From Streptomyces cadmiisoli (GTDB lineage Bacteria > Actinomycetota > Actinomycetes > Streptomycetales > Streptomycetaceae), in contig NZ_CP030073.1 of assembly GCF_003261055.1 (NCBI RefSeq), positions 6,820,001 to 6,884,000 of the forward strand: a stretch of DNA of 64,000 nucleotides, read 5' to 3'. Under the pieces are notes generated by a model. That model did not search any database. It had not been told where the DNA came from and saw nothing but the letters and a program-made list of their open reading frames with translations. Shown here in pieces: positions 24,517-33,688 of the stretch. How positions within the stretch are numbered: position 1 is the stretch's first letter; every line of letters starts with the position of its first letter. The position numbers and the translations under genes were made by a program.

Positions 24517-25059
24517 TTGGAGGCGGACGATCTTCTGCTGCGCGTCGCGGACGGCGACCAGAAGGCATTCGAGGAGCTGTACACGCAGGTGTCCGGGACG
24601 GTGTTCGGGCTGGTGAGGCGAGTGGTGCGGGATCCGGCCCAGTCGGAGGAGGTGGCCCAGGAGGTGCTGCTCGAACTCTGGCGGTCCGCGGCCCGGTTCG
24701 ATCCGGCCCGCGGCAGCGCCCTGTCATGGATCCTCACGCTCGCCCACCGGCGCGCCGTGGACCGGGTGCGCAGCGCCCGCGCGGCCGGCGAACGTGAGGA
24801 GCGGGAGGCCAGACGCGCCCACCACCCCGCCTTCGACCAGGTCTCCGAGGAGGTCGAGGCCGGGCTCGAACGCGAGTGGGTGCGCCGCTGCCTGGACCGC
24901 CTCACCGCCCTCCAGCGCCAGTCCGTCACCCTCGCCTACTACGACGGATACACCTACCGAGAGGTGGCCGAGCGGCTGTCCCTGCCGCTGGGCACGGTCA
25001 AGACCCGGATGCGCGACGGACTGACCCGGCTGCGCCAGTGCCTGGGAGGAGTGGCGTGA
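24517..25059 (+). CDS. sigK: ECF sigma factor, SigK type
   Basis: A 180-residue ECF sigma factor of the SigK group. Region 2 (ADDLLLRVADGDQKAFEELY through EEVAQEVLLELWRSAARFDP and LSWILTLAHRRAVDRVR) binds the -10, and region 4 (LTALQRQSVTLAYYDGYTYR with REVAERLSLPLGTVKTRMR) binds the -35. Cys125 and Cys175 are 50 residues apart, the same spacing as the redox-active Cys133-Cys183 pair described for M. tuberculosis SigK. TTG is the only initiator in frame near the ribosome site (GGGAGGGGGAGG). The stop overlaps the anti-sigma start as GTGA. Likely targets are its own operon and the divergent DUF4331 unit. Confidence 0.85.
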   Translation: MEADDLLLRVADGDQKAFEELYTQVSGTVFGLVRRVVRDPAQSEEVAQEVLLELWRSAARFDPARGSALSWILTLAHRRAVDRVRSARAAGEREEREARRAHHPAFDQVSEEVEAGLEREWVRRCLDRLTALQRQSVTLAYYDGYTYREVAERLSLPLGTVKTRMRDGLTRLRQCLGGVA

Positions 25060-25874
25060 GCGTCCTGCACCGCATCCTGGGCCGTGACGACCTGCACAGT
25101 CTGGCCGCGCCGTACGCGCTGGACGCGCTGGAGGGCGACGAGCGGCGCCGCTTCGAGAAGCATCTGGCGCGCTGCGAACGCTGTGCCGCCGAGGTGCGGG
25201 CGCTCTCGGAGGACGCCGTCCGCCTCGCCCGGTCCACCGCCGCGCCCGCGCCGGCCGCACTGCGCGAACGGGTGCTGGCCGCGGTGCGGACCACTCCGCA
25301 GGACCCCGCGCCGGCCCGCGGGCACGCCCCCGCGCTGCCCGCGCACGTCTGGGGCACGCAGCCCCCGCCGTCGTCGTCACGCACCCGTACGCCCCGCATG
25401 CGCCCCCTGCTCGTCCCGTTCGCCACCGCGACCGCGGCGGCGGCCCTCGTCGTCGCCTCCCTGTTCGCCGTCCAGGCGAACCGGACCCAGGAGCAACTGA
25501 ACGCCGAACGGGACCGGTCACGTGAGATCGCCGAGGTGCTCGCCGCCCCCGACGCACGGGCGACGACCGGCCGGGACGGCGACGGGGGAACGATCGGAGT
25601 GGTCGCCTCCGCGTCGGCGGGCCGCGCCGTGGTCACCTTGAGCGGATACGACGATCCACCGGACGACCGGGTGCATCAGCTGTGGCTCATGCGCCCCCGG
25701 GCGCAACCACGCTCCCTCGGACTCTTCGAAGGCGACACGCCCCTGGTCGCGAGCGGCCTCGACCCCTCCGCGTCGTCACTCGCCGTGACCGTCGAGCCGG
25801 ACGGGGGATCACCCCGACCCACCAGCCAGCCACTTGTCCAACTCGCCCTGAAATCGCTCGGATTCGGAGAGTAA
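25056..25874 (+). CDS. Anti-sigma factor of the RskA family
   Basis: A 272-residue membrane anti-sigma factor. The N-terminal domain (HSLAAPYALDALEGDERRRF) carries HLARCERC, an H-x3-C-x2-C motif typical of zinc-binding anti-sigma domains. One membrane helix follows at about residues 115-140 (LLVPFATATAAAALVVASLF). The exported RskA C-terminal domain comes next, with VHQLWLMRPRAQPRSLG and SLAVTVEPDGGSPRPT. RskA-type proteins hold the sigma factor until cut by site-1 and Rip-type proteases. The overlap with the sigma gene ensures paired synthesis. The signal it senses is unknown. Confidence 0.87.
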   Translation: MSVLHRILGRDDLHSLAAPYALDALEGDERRRFEKHLARCERCAAEVRALSEDAVRLARSTAAPAPAALRERVLAAVRTTPQDPAPARGHAPALPAHVWGTQPPPSSSRTRTPRMRPLLVPFATATAAAALVVASLFAVQANRTQEQLNAERDRSREIAEVLAAPDARATTGRDGDGGTIGVVASASAGRAVVTLSGYDDPPDDRVHQLWLMRPRAQPRSLGLFEGDTPLVASGLDPSASSLAVTVEPDGGSPRPTSQPLVQLALKSLGFGE

Positions 25875-25989
25875 TCGTCAACCCCCTTACGGGGAAGGTG
25901 AATCCTGTGACCGCGATACACGGGTGCCCCAAGGGGACGATAGGGTTACTCTGCCCGGGCCGGGTGGACTCGTACGGGTGGGGAGTGAC

Positions 25990-26259
25990 ATGGAACAGAT
26001 AACAGTGCGCAACAGGGCCAGGGTCCCTGCGATCACCTGCGGGAGCAGTGCGACCAGTTCGCGCCTCGACCGCCACCTGTCGGTGCTGGCGGGGCCCGCG
26101 GTCCCGCAGCGGGACACGGCCGAGGCGACCTCGCTGATGCGTGAGCTGACCGCGCGTGAGCCCGCTTCCACCCACAGCGCCAGGGGTGCGCGAGTGAGCC
26201 GGGTCTCACTCTTCGCCCCGCTGCGTCGGCTGCGCCGCACCCTGTTCGGCGGTCGCTGA
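25990..26259 (+). CDS. Conserved small basic protein of unknown function
   Basis: An 89-residue protein starting MEQITVRNRARVPAITCG, with TSSRLDRHLSVLAG and a basic tail (FAPLRRLRRTLFGGR). It has one Cys, no signal peptide and no membrane helix. GGGAG precedes the ATG, and TAGGGT at 25941-25946 is a plausible -10. I recall similar short proteins widely in Streptomyces but no function. Codon use is typical. It follows the anti-sigma gene with a 115-bp gap containing its own likely promoter, so it is probably not part of that operon. Confidence 0.7.
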   Translation: MEQITVRNRARVPAITCGSSATSSRLDRHLSVLAGPAVPQRDTAEATSLMRELTAREPASTHSARGARVSRVSLFAPLRRLRRTLFGGR

Positions 26260-26533
26260 CCGGTATTCGCGTTCCTCGACGTCCTGAGGACCCGCGCTCA
26301 GGCGGTTCGCACCGTCCCGGCGCAGCGCCGTGCTCCCGTCGTCCGTCATCCCCACGGCGCGCGGCGAGGCCCCGGCCGGCCACCTGAGCGCGGGCACGTC
26401 CCCGCTTCGCGCCCCCACCCGGCAGTGTCGGGCGCCCCGGCTCGCACTTCGAACGACTCTTCCCCCCCCCGCACCGCTCGCCGCCGGTCCACCGGCGTGC
26501 GGTGGCCCCGTCGGCGGCAGCCGTGCCGGCGGG

Positions 26534-27703
26534 TCAGATCAGCGCCAACTGGCCCTCCGGGCCCTCCTCCTGCCGGTCCAGGACGGAGGCCGGCCTGCGC
26601 GCGCCCTCCGGGACCGGCAGGACCCCGGCCGTACGCAGGTCCGATGCGGTGACCGGGTCCGTCGGACCGTCCGGCAGGCGGGCGGTGTCGGCCAGCAGGG
26701 CCAGGACCGTGACCAGTTCCAGCAGCTCGGAGGTCCAGGCCTGGGTCCAGGCGGCCGGGCGGATCGCCGCCAGCGTGCCCGGTTCGGCCTCGTCCGTGCG
26801 GGCGGTGAGCCACTGCTCCAGCACCCGGACGCCGTCCACGGTGAAGTCCCAGGCCTGCGGCGGCACGGGGGAGACGCGGCCCTCGTCCAGGTGGAGGGTC
26901 TCCTCGTCGCGGTCGTAGCGGACGGTGAGGGGGCGGGCGGGCAGCGGCGCCCGGACGTAGGGGCGGCGGCCGCCGGGGAGTTTGGGGCGGTCGCCGTTGC
27001 GGCGCATCAGCCACAGTGTGCGGTGGCCCGCCTCGACACCCTCGGCCCAGAGCGCCGGGTCACCGGTGAGGGGGACGACGGGTCCCGCGGGCGACGCGCG
27101 CACCGCCGCCATGATCCAGGCGAGGACGTCCAGCGGCTCCGGGACCTGCCCGAGCCGGCTGCCGAGGTACCGCACCAGGCCAGGGGCCAGGTTCGGTTCC
27201 CGCGCGCCGGGGCGGCGGTGCAGCGGGCGGACGCGGCCGGGCCGGAGCACGGGCAGTTGCGAGGTCGCCAGCAGCAGCGGTTCGCCGGAGCCGGGGGCCG
27301 CCGCCGTCTCGACGACGAAGACCTGCTGGTCGTCGGCGACACGCCACAGTTCGGGACGGGCCGCGTCGATCAGGCGGTGGTCGGGGATCAGCCACTGCTC
27401 GTCGAACGGGGCGGACAGCACCCGGACGGGTTCCGGACCCGGACCCGTGGCCCGCACCAGCCGCTCCGTGCCGGTGGACTGGCCCGGAAGCTGTCCGACC
27501 GCGGAGTGCAGCGTGCGCGAGCGCGTCGGCTCGAACAGCCTCTCGCGGTCCGACCCCGCCGCCTTCGTCAGCGCGGCCCAACGAGCCGCGAGAGACGCCG
27601 GGTCGGGGGCCACCGGCCAGGCCCGGCCGAGCCGGGGTGGTGCGACGGACCACGGCATGAGGTCCGCGAGCAGCGGAGCGTCGTCGTACGTCACGCTGGG
27701 CAT
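26534..27703 (-). CDS. Stand-alone Type ISP restriction-modification specificity-like protein
   Basis: A 389-residue cytoplasmic protein resembling the C-terminal (target-recognition) part of Type ISP restriction-modification enzymes such as LlaBIII. Recognisable stretches are YDDAPLLADLMPWSVAPPRL at the start, GPEPVRVLSAPFDEQWLIPD, EPNLAPGLVRYLGSRLG with VPEPLDVLAWIMAAVRAS, and VPLTGDPALWAEGVE. The nuclease, helicase and methyltransferase parts of the full enzyme are absent, both here and nearby. Proteins of this size are common in Streptomyces annotations under the same name, so this is probably a separate conserved family and not a fragment. The real role is unknown. Confidence 0.65.
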   Translation of the reverse strand: MPSVTYDDAPLLADLMPWSVAPPRLGRAWPVAPDPASLAARWAALTKAAGSDRERLFEPTRSRTLHSAVGQLPGQSTGTERLVRATGPGPEPVRVLSAPFDEQWLIPDHRLIDAARPELWRVADDQQVFVVETAAAPGSGEPLLLATSQLPVLRPGRVRPLHRRPGAREPNLAPGLVRYLGSRLGQVPEPLDVLAWIMAAVRASPAGPVVPLTGDPALWAEGVEAGHRTLWLMRRNGDRPKLPGGRRPYVRAPLPARPLTVRYDRDEETLHLDEGRVSPVPPQAWDFTVDGVRVLEQWLTARTDEAEPGTLAAIRPAAWTQAWTSELLELVTVLALLADTARLPDGPTDPVTASDLRTAGVLPVPEGARRPASVLDRQEEGPEGQLALI

Positions 27704-27743
27704 CGTACGACGTGTGTCCGCGGCGCGGCCGGGGTCGCCCGGT

Positions 27744-28493
27744 TCAGGTGGCGTCCAGCGTGACCGTGAACGAGAAGCGGTCGCCGCGGTAGTGGATGAC
27801 GGCCACGTCCAGCGGCCGTCCCCCGGTGTCGTAGGTGACGCCCGTGTAGTGCAGGATCGGGCTGAGCAGCGGGACGTCGAGCAGACGGGCCGTCTCGGGG
27901 TCGGCGAGACGCGCCTGGACGGTGTCCGTGATGCGGCTGATGTCCGCGCCCACGACGTCCCGCAGCACCTTGGTCATGGGCCAGCGGACCAGGTCGTCCA
28001 GGTCGACGCGGTCGGCCAGTTCCGGACGGACGTAGTTGACGGCGTGGTTGGTCGGCTCGCCCGTCTTCTCGTCGCTGCGCAGCCGGTGGTACGTCGCCAC
28101 CTCGTCGAGGTCCGGGAAGAACTCGGCGAACTCGCCCGGCACCTCCGCCCGGCCGTGGGTCAGCAGCTGGGTCGTCATGCCGGACTGCTGGGCCACGATC
28201 GCGTCCACCGAGCCGAGCAGCCGCACGGGAGTGCCCCGGCGGGCGTCCGGCTCGATGAACGTGCCGCGCCGGCGGTGGCGGGTGATGAGGCCCTCGTCCT
28301 CCAGCTCCTTCAGTGCCTGCCGCATGGTCAGCACACTCACCCCGTAGTGCACCGCCAGCTGCTCCTCCGTGGGCAGGCGCAGCGGGTCCCGGGGCGAGCG
28401 GCCGAGTATCGAGGCGCGCAGCGACTGCGAGACCTGGTACCAGAGCGGCAGCTTGCGGTTCAGGACGATCGAATCAGGGGCGAAGGAGGTCAC
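27744..28493 (-). CDS. GntR-family regulator with UTRA domain
   Basis: A 249-residue HutC-type repressor. The winged helix (LPLWYQVSQSLRASILG, LPTEEQLAVHYGVSVLTMRQAL, DEGLITRHRRRGTFI) fills residues 1-80, and a UTRA effector domain fills about 95-245 (PGEFAEFFPDLDEVATYHRL, then YTGVTYDTGGRPLDVAVIHY). It lies 28 bp after hmgA on the same strand, so it is likely cotranscribed and may regulate homogentisate breakdown in response to a small aromatic acid. That ligand is inference. A palindrome in the hmgA upstream region is a candidate operator. Confidence 0.85.
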   Translation of the reverse strand: MTSFAPDSIVLNRKLPLWYQVSQSLRASILGRSPRDPLRLPTEEQLAVHYGVSVLTMRQALKELEDEGLITRHRRRGTFIEPDARRGTPVRLLGSVDAIVAQQSGMTTQLLTHGRAEVPGEFAEFFPDLDEVATYHRLRSDEKTGEPTNHAVNYVRPELADRVDLDDLVRWPMTKVLRDVVGADISRITDTVQARLADPETARLLDVPLLSPILHYTGVTYDTGGRPLDVAVIHYRGDRFSFTVTLDAT

Positions 28494-28521
28494 GGGCCCA
28501 TCCGTACCGGCCGGGGAACGC

Positions 28522-29847
<1,326 letters not shown>

Positions 29848-29934
29848 GATCGCTGCTCCCTTGCCCGCCGATTCCTATGGCTCACCGTAGGATTGCGGTT
29901 GCTCCGGCGCAAGAGGCGATGCGTCCTCCTCTCG

Positions 29935-29947
29935 CCGGATGATCCGG
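29935..29947. promoter_or_regulatory. Palindrome in the hmgA upstream region
   Basis: CCGGATGATCCGG is a 13-bp palindrome centred on a single G, about 90 bp upstream of the hmgA start and 65 bp before the divergent lipoprotein gene. It is a candidate operator, possibly for the cotranscribed GntR. Confidence 0.3.
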
Positions 29948-30011
29948 AGGATGACGAGAACCAGACTCCAGGGGGATTCAGGGTGTCGGACCCGTGTTCT
30001 AGTCTCCGGGC

Positions 30012-30575
30012 ATGCCGTGGACCCGACGACCACTCGCCGCGCTCGCGGTCTGTGCCCTGCTGCTGTTCTGGTCCGCGGGCTGCGGCACCAGTGACGCGGG
30101 AGAACGGACGCACGGCCGGTCCCCGGCTCCGGTGGGCCGGCTCCTCGACGTCACCGACGACGCGGGGCGGCCCTACCGCGAGGTGGACGCGGAACACGCC
30201 CCCGAGGTCGACATCGAGATACAGCCGGACACCTCCGGCGCCGGCTGGGACGTACGGCTGAGCGTCCACGGCTTCGGCTTCTCGCCGGCCGGCGCGCGGG
30301 CGGAGGCGGTGTCCGGCCGGGGCTTCGCCCGACTCTTCGTCGACGGCCGCCCGGTCGCCGAACTGCGCTCCGGCGAGCACCGCCTGGACGCCGGCCTCGT
30401 CCCGCGCGGCACGCACCAGGTCACCGCGCGGCTGTACGCCGACGACGGCACCGGCTGGGCGGTCGACGGCGAGCCCGTCCAGTGCACGGCCGACATCACC
30501 GCCTCGGGCGCCGAACCGACCGCGGCGGCAACGGGCCCCGGAGGTACACCGGACGACGACGGCCGGGCATCATGA
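30012..30575 (+). CDS. Secreted lipoprotein of unknown function
   Basis: A 187-residue lipoprotein. Residues 1-23 form the signal (RRPLAALAVCALLLFW) with a lipobox WSAGC, so Cys24 would be lipidated. The mature part has one beta-rich domain of about 130 residues (VDIEIQPDTSGAGWDVRLSV, GFARLFVDGRPVAEL, LVPRGTHQVTARLYADDGTG), suggesting an Ig-like or C2-like sandwich. A Pro/Ala tail follows. TAGTCT ends 6 bases before the ATG and no ribosome site is seen, so the transcript may be leaderless. Its stop overlaps the TetR start as ATGA, so the two are co-expressed. The function is not recognised. Confidence 0.75.
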   Translation: MPWTRRPLAALAVCALLLFWSAGCGTSDAGERTHGRSPAPVGRLLDVTDDAGRPYREVDAEHAPEVDIEIQPDTSGAGWDVRLSVHGFGFSPAGARAEAVSGRGFARLFVDGRPVAELRSGEHRLDAGLVPRGTHQVTARLYADDGTGWAVDGEPVQCTADITASGAEPTAAATGPGGTPDDDGRAS

Positions 30576-31189
30576 AGCGCGTGCCCCACGCGACATCGCT
30601 CCGTCGTGCGCCCGTGCAGCGCCGCAGCGCCGAACGGCTGACACGGATTCTCGACGCCTGCGCCGACCTCCTCGACGAGGTCGGCTACGACGAACTCAGC
30701 ACCCGTGCCGTGGCGCAGCGCGCCGGCGTCCCCATCGGCTCGGTGTACCGGTTCTTCGGCAACAAGCGCCAGATGGCCTGCGCGCTCGCCCAGCGCAACC
30801 TGGAGCGCTACACCGAGCGTGTGACGGAGCGTCTGAAGGCCGCCGGGCGGCGCGACTGGCGGACCGCCATGGACGCCGTGCTCGACGAGTACCTCGCCAT
30901 GAAGCGCACCGCACCCGGCTTCTCCCTGGTCGACTTCGGCAACCAGATACCGGTCGGGGCCCGGCACACCGAGCCCAACCACCTGGTGGCCGACCGTCTG
31001 GGCGACCTCGTCTCCGGCTATCTCGGCCGGACGCCCGACGACGCCCTGCGCCGCACCTTCCTGATCGCGGTGGAGACCGCGGACACCCTCGTGCACCTGG
31101 CGTTCCGGCTGGATCCGCGGGGCGACGAGGCGGTCGTCGCGGAGATGCGGGAGATGCTGCGGGCGTATCTGGCGCGCGTCCTGGACTGA
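30572..31189 (+). CDS. TetR-family regulator
   Basis: A 205-residue TetR repressor. The HTH occupies about residues 18-65 (RILDACADLLDEVGYDELST, VAQRAGVPIGSVYRFFGNKR). The C-terminal ligand domain has SLVDFGNQIPVGARHTEPN and ends with a long helix. The frame is open upstream inside the lipoprotein gene, but the ATG overlapping its stop is the natural start. A TetR-type palindrome lies 44 bp downstream, in the promoter of the molybdopterin oxidoreductase, and is its probable target. From memory, S. coelicolor SCO1712 (a TetR affecting antibiotic production) lies at a similar place; this is unverified. Confidence 0.87.
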   Translation: MKRVPHATSLRRAPVQRRSAERLTRILDACADLLDEVGYDELSTRAVAQRAGVPIGSVYRFFGNKRQMACALAQRNLERYTERVTERLKAAGRRDWRTAMDAVLDEYLAMKRTAPGFSLVDFGNQIPVGARHTEPNHLVADRLGDLVSGYLGRTPDDALRRTFLIAVETADTLVHLAFRLDPRGDEAVVAEMREMLRAYLARVLD

Positions 31190-31232
31190 ACCGGCCGATT
31201 CGCGCCGTGTCCCCGCGAGGCCTCCCCACCGT

Positions 31233-31250
31233 GCATACCGGTCGGTATGC
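31233..31250. promoter_or_regulatory. TetR-type operator before the molybdopterin oxidoreductase
   Basis: GCATACCGGTCGGTATGC is an 18-bp palindrome with 8-bp perfect arms and a 2-base centre. It lies 50 bp before the oxidoreductase GTG and 44 bp after the TetR stop. The arms are of the TACCG/CGGTA type common for TetR proteins. Confidence 0.65.
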
Positions 31251-31299
31251 TCGGGCCCAGTCCGTGCGTCACCGCTGTCGCCAGACCCCGGGAGGACCC

Positions 31300-33531
31300 G
31301 TGTCCCGCACCGCCCTGCGTATCTGCCCCCTGTGCGAGGCCACCTGCGGGCTGACGCTCACCATCGAGGGAACCCGGGTCACCGGCGCCCGCGGCGACCG
31401 CGACGACGTGTTCAGCCAGGGGTTCATCTGCCCCAAGGGGGCCTCCTTCGGCGCGGTCGACGCCGACCCCGACCGGCTGCGCACCCCGCTCGTGCGCCGC
31501 GACGGGGAACTGCGCGAGGCCACCTGGGAGGAGGCCTTCGACGCGGTGGCCGCCGGGATCCGGCCGGTCGTCGAGCGGTACGGGCCGCACAGCGTCGGTG
31601 TCGTCCTCGGCAACCCCAACGTGCACACCATGGCCGGCGCGCTGTACCCGCCGGTCCTCATCGCCGGGCTCGGCACCCGCAGCCTGTTCACCGCCTCCAC
31701 GGTCGACCAGATGCCCAAGCACGTCTCCAGCGGGCTGCTCTACGGCGACGCGCTCGCGATCCCCGTGCCCGACCTCGACCGCACCGACCACCTGCTCCTG
31801 ATCGGCGCCAACCCGCTGGAGTCCAACGGCAGTCTGTGCACGGCGCCCGACTTCCCCGGAAGGCTCAAGGCCCTCAAGGCCCGCGGCGGCACGCTCACCG
31901 TGATCGACCCGCGCCGCACCCGCACCGCGAAACTGGCCGACCGGCACATCGCCGTCCGCCCCGGCACGGACGCGCTGCTCCTGGCCGCCATGGCGCAGGT
32001 CCTGTTCGAGGAGGACCTCGCCGATCCCGGCCACCTCGCGCCCCATGTCCAGGGTCTGCCCGAACTCCGCGACGCGATAGGGGACTTCACCCCCGAGGCC
32101 GTCGCGGCGGCCTGCGACGTCGACGCCGCCACCATTCGCACCCTCGCCCGCGAACTGGCCGCCGCCCCCACCGCCGCCGTCTACGGCCGTATCGGCAGCT
32201 GCACCGTCCCGCACGGCACGCTCGCCAGCTGGCTCGTCGACGTCCTCAACATCCTCACCGGCAACCTGGACCGGCCCGGCGGCGCCCTGTTCCCGCAGGC
32301 CGCCACCGACCGGACCCCCCGGCCCGCCGGACCGGGCCGCGGGTTCGCGCTCGGCCGCTGGCACTCCCGGGTCGCCCGGCACCCCGAGGCCAAGGGCGAA
32401 CTGCCGCTGTCCGCGCTCGCCGAGGAGATCGACACCGCCACCGAGGAGGGAGAACCGGTCCGGGCGCTGATCTCGATCGCCGCCAACCCCGTGCTCTCCG
32501 CGCCCGACGGGGACCGCCTCGCCAAGGCGCTCGACTCGCTGGACTTCATGGTCAGCGTCGACCCCTACCTGAACGAGACCTCACGCCACGCCCACGTCGT
32601 CCTGCCCCCGCCCCCGCCCGCGCAGAGCGCGCACCACGACTTCGCCTTCAACACCCTCGCCGTCCGCAACCAGGTCCGCTACACCCGCCCCGCCGTCCCC
32701 CTGGAGCCCGGACGGATGGCCGAGACCGAGATCCTCGCCCGGCTCGTGCTGGCCGCCACCGGAATGCACGGCGCCGACCCGGCCGCCGTCGACACGATGG
32801 TCGTCGACCAGACCCTCGGCAAGGCGGTCGGGGAACCGCACTCACCCGTGCACGGCCGCGACCCGCGGGAACTGGCCGCCCGGCTCACGGGTGACGGCGG
32901 CCCGGAGCGACGGCTCGACATGATGCTGCGCCTCGGGCCCTACGGCGACGGCTTCGGCGCCCGGCCGGACGGGCTGACGCTGGAGAAGCTGCTCGCCCGT
33001 CCGCACGGCATCGACCTCGGCCCGCTGCGGCCCCGGCTGCCGCAGCCGCTGAAGACGGTGAGCGGAAAGGTGGAGCTGCTGCCGCAGCCCCTCGCCGACG
33101 ATCTGCCGCGGCTGCGCGCGGCGCTGCGGGAGCGGCCCGCCGGACTCGTCCTGGTCGGCCGCCGTCATCTGCGCTCCAACAACAGCTGGCTGCACAACGT
33201 GCCCGCCCTGACCGGCGGCAGCAACCGCTGCACCCTGCACATCCACCCGGACGACGCCGCCCGGCTCGGCCTGCGGGACGGGCAGCCGGTCCGGATCAAG
33301 GGCGCCGGGGGAGAGGTGACGGCCCCGGCGGAGGTCACCGACGGCGTACGCACCGGAGTGGTCAGCCTGCCGCACGGCTGGGGCCACGACCGGCCCGGCA
33401 CCCGGCTGGCGCACGCCGCCGCGGACCCCGGGGTCAACGTCAACCAGCTCCTCGACGGCAGCCTCCTCGACCCCCTGTCGGGCAACGCGGTCCTCAACGG
33501 AGTGCCGGTCGACCTCGCCCCCGTGACCTGA
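31300..33531 (+). CDS. Molybdopterin-dependent oxidoreductase with [4Fe-4S] cluster
   Basis: A 743-residue enzyme of the formate dehydrogenase/DMSO reductase superfamily. Four Cys (9, 12, 16, 44; C-x2-C-x3-C-x27-C) form the [4Fe-4S] site. ANPLESNGSLCTAPDF and VIDPRRTRTAKLADRHIAV bind the first bis-MGD half, and the C-terminal molydop-binding domain (RRHLRSNNSWLHNVPAL with LHIHPDDAARLGLRDGQ) binds the second. Where formate dehydrogenases have a Cys or Sec molybdenum ligand, this protein reads DQMPKHVSSGLLYG, so the ligand may be Ser or absent. No TAT signal is present, so it is cytoplasmic. The GTG has GGAGG 5 bases upstream. The substrate is unknown. Confidence 0.85.
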   Translation: MSRTALRICPLCEATCGLTLTIEGTRVTGARGDRDDVFSQGFICPKGASFGAVDADPDRLRTPLVRRDGELREATWEEAFDAVAAGIRPVVERYGPHSVGVVLGNPNVHTMAGALYPPVLIAGLGTRSLFTASTVDQMPKHVSSGLLYGDALAIPVPDLDRTDHLLLIGANPLESNGSLCTAPDFPGRLKALKARGGTLTVIDPRRTRTAKLADRHIAVRPGTDALLLAAMAQVLFEEDLADPGHLAPHVQGLPELRDAIGDFTPEAVAAACDVDAATIRTLARELAAAPTAAVYGRIGSCTVPHGTLASWLVDVLNILTGNLDRPGGALFPQAATDRTPRPAGPGRGFALGRWHSRVARHPEAKGELPLSALAEEIDTATEEGEPVRALISIAANPVLSAPDGDRLAKALDSLDFMVSVDPYLNETSRHAHVVLPPPPPAQSAHHDFAFNTLAVRNQVRYTRPAVPLEPGRMAETEILARLVLAATGMHGADPAAVDTMVVDQTLGKAVGEPHSPVHGRDPRELAARLTGDGGPERRLDMMLRLGPYGDGFGARPDGLTLEKLLARPHGIDLGPLRPRLPQPLKTVSGKVELLPQPLADDLPRLRAALRERPAGLVLVGRRHLRSNNSWLHNVPALTGGSNRCTLHIHPDDAARLGLRDGQPVRIKGAGGEVTAPAEVTDGVRTGVVSLPHGWGHDRPGTRLAHAAADPGVNVNQLLDGSLLDPLSGNAVLNGVPVDLAPVT

Positions 33532-33535
33532 AATC

Positions 33536-33549
33536 GTCAGCGCGCTGAC
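33536..33549. promoter_or_regulatory. 14-bp palindrome after the molybdopterin oxidoreductase
   Basis: GTCAGCGCGCTGAC is a perfect palindrome 4 bases after the stop codon. It may be a short terminator hairpin or an operator for the downstream transporter gene. Confidence 0.3.
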
Positions 33550-33623
33550 CTGAGCAAAGCTGTGACCAGCAGTTTTGCGCTTATTGCTCGCGCGTCAACA
33601 TCTTGTTAACGCCATGTGGCGCG

Positions 33624-33678
33624 ACCTAACGTCATCGCACCGCCGGCCCTGGTGGGAGTTCAAGGGCGAACGTTAGGT
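33624..33678. promoter_or_regulatory. Wide inverted repeat before the citrate transporter
   Basis: ACCTAACGT and ACGTTAGGT form a perfect 9-bp inverted repeat 37 bases apart, ending 10 bases before the transporter ATG. No ribosome site lies between the repeat and the ATG. It could be a two-site operator around the promoter, or a stem in the mRNA leader. Confidence 0.45.
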
Positions 33679-33688
33679 ATCCACACAC

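Noticed and set aside
26455..26475. Run of C bases in the gap before the Type ISP-like gene
   Set aside because: A simple homopolymer in noncoding DNA with no adjacent promoter or coding frame to regulate; the rest of this 274-bp gap shows nothing.
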